Shown here: piece after piece, positions 63,099 to 64,000 of the stretch | Numbering within the stretch: position 1 is the first letter of the stretch | How the letters are laid out: each line of letters starts with the position of its first letter | From: Monocercomonoides exilis | Taxonomy: Eukaryota; Preaxostyla; Oxymonadida; Polymastigidae | Assembly (NCBI GenBank): GCA_001643675.2 | Contig: LSRY02000011.1 | Location: 1,594,501 to 1,658,500 of the forward strand | DNA: 64,000 nucleotides | Direction of reading: 5' to 3' | The notes under the pieces: model-generated | Databases searched by the model: none | Told to the model about the DNA's origin: nothing | Seen by the model: the letters and a program-made list of their open reading frames with translations, nothing else | Program-made: the position numbers and the translations under genes

Positions 63099-64000
63099 TC
63101 ATCCATTTGCGTGGTTAGGGCGCAAGTAATTCCACACAGGAATCAGCCACTTCTCAACAAACTGTTTATCAAGCATAAAAATAGAATTATAAACAATATG
63201 AACATTGTGAGAAAAAATATATATATAAAAATAATTAAAAATAAAAAATTTTTTTTCTGAATTACGCTTTTTTCGAAAATTTCCACATACCTCATCATCT
63301 TCCAATCCGTATTTATTTCCGCTTTGCTTCCAATTTTCTTCCCTTTTCCGAATGCGCGCCATGACCGCCTCGTCGAATTCGAAGTCCGCAGTGCCAGTGT
63401 ATCTCTCATTTATCACGTCGTCATCGTCTGGAAAGACCACATCGTCGTCTTCCACAGGAACGATCCACTTGCCAGCGATTGGGTCGAACACGGGGCGGTT
63501 GGGGGGGTTGTCGTGGCCGTCCTCAGAGTCGGTGTCTGGATTCGAGGCAAAGGCAGAAGACTCAGTGGACGAAGCGGGCGACGTGAGAGAAGACGTTGAT
63601 TCGTTGTGCTCATCTTTGCTGCCGTCTTCCCACTCAGCCTCATCTTCCTCTGCCAAATGCGGAGGGATCTCTCCAAAGTGCTGACTCCAGCTGTTCATCA
63701 GCATCGCCTCTGCTTTCTCTTTCTCTCTCCTCCGACGAATGGCAGCAAAGTCAATCTCCACACCTGCAAACATGTCATCGTCGTCATCGTCGTCTTCTTC
63801 ATCATCGAAGTTGTGCTCTTCTTCTTCTTCTTCTTCGACTTCTTCTGCTTCAAAATCATCATCGAACCCTTCCTCTGCAGACTCATTCATCGATTCATCA
63901 GACGAAGTTGCATTAGCATCACTTGCTTCTTCTGTTCTATTCCCATCATTCGCAGATGAAGTGGGAGCAGCCGAGATAGCAGAAACAGAAGCAGCAGAAG
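63099..64000 (-). CDS. acidic low-complexity protein, 5' end outside window
   Basis: The 3' part of a gene, open to the right edge. Exon 64000-63291 splices a 110-nt intron (63290-63181 plus acceptor to 63162, GTATGT...AACAG) into the last exon 63161-63099 (TGA). The visible protein is Ser/Ala-rich at first, then strongly acidic (DDDFEAEEVEEEEEEE). A charged helix (AAIRRRREKEKAEAML) follows, then FDPIAGKWIVPVEDDDVVFP. It ends LEDDEFVEKWLIPVWNYLRP and NHANG. The conserved-looking C-terminal 120 residues may be a domain, but I recognise no family. A nuclear or chaperone-like role is conceivable from the acidity only. Confidence 0.7.
   Translation of the reverse strand, partial: SAASVSAISAAPTSSANDGNRTEEASDANATSSDESMNESAEEGFDDDFEAEEVEEEEEEEHNFDDEEDDDDDDDMFAGVEIDFAAIRRRREKEKAEAMLMNSWSQHFGEIPPHLAEEDEAEWEDGSKDEHNESTSSLTSPASSTESSAFASNPDTDSEDGHDNPPNRPVFDPIAGKWIVPVEDDDVVFPDDDDVINERYTGTADFEFDEAVMARIRKREENWKQSGNKYGLEDDEVCGNFRKKRNSEKKFFIFNYFYIYIFSHNVHIVYNSIFMLDKQFVEKWLIPVWNYLRPNHANG

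Overview
This looks like nuclear DNA of an AT-rich, intron-bearing flagellate protist. A metamonad of the oxymonad/Preaxostyla or parabasalid type is my best guess; it is an inference, not proven. Reasons: (1) genes with short spliceosomal introns (about 40-440 nt, GT..AG, many starting GTTTG) encode NXF1, SmD1, EF2 and an LRRC51-like ciliary LRR protein; (2) very large single-pass surface proteins with parallel beta-helix-like repeats, one carrying an intracellular kinase-like domain, as known from oxymonad genomes; (3) stops TAA, TAG and TGA all end genes, so the code is canonical; (4) EF2 has an aberrant diphthamide loop, a feature reported around parabasalids and some archaea. Many proteins carry long poly-Ser tracts made of expanded TCT/TCA codons.

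Layout. 1-9.3 kb: a giant minus-strand open frame (at least 3110 codons) running off the left edge. 9.5-10.4 kb: a decaying helical-repeat gene fragment. 10.6-14.6 kb: a plus-strand 1340-aa beta-helix surface protein. 15.3-17.9 kb: EF2 (minus, one intron). 18-26.9 kb: AT-rich gene desert holding a nonsense-riddled pseudogene of the kinase-tailed beta-helix family (20.05-22.9 kb), an imperfect 359-bp palindrome and microsatellites. 27.0-30.5 kb: RRM-like protein with a huge Ser-rich tail (minus). 30.9-33.8 kb: NXF1 (plus, eight exons). 34.2-45.8 kb: a ten-exon, 3466-aa WD40/Ser-rich/AT-hook-like protein (minus). 46.2-46.7 kb: SmD1. 46.8-49.9 kb: ARM-repeat protein. 50.8-52.5 kb: a hairpin element and a decayed pogo-like DNA transposon. 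53.2-61.0 kb: the 2605-aa beta-helix receptor-like pseudokinase (minus). 61.7-62.7 kb: LRRC51-like. 63.1-64.0 kb: 3' part of an acidic protein (minus).

How they fit together: the housekeeping genes cover spliceosome (SmD1), mRNA export (NXF1), possible RNA binding (RRM protein) and translation (EF2). The accessory part is a family of cell-surface proteins built from roughly 360-410-residue units, each opening with a CG...PC.(T/S)I cysteine signature. It is present here as a short-tailed form, a pseudokinase-tailed form and a dead copy. Exon models were built by hand from frame continuity and GT/AG sites. Family names rest on motif recognition, without database search.
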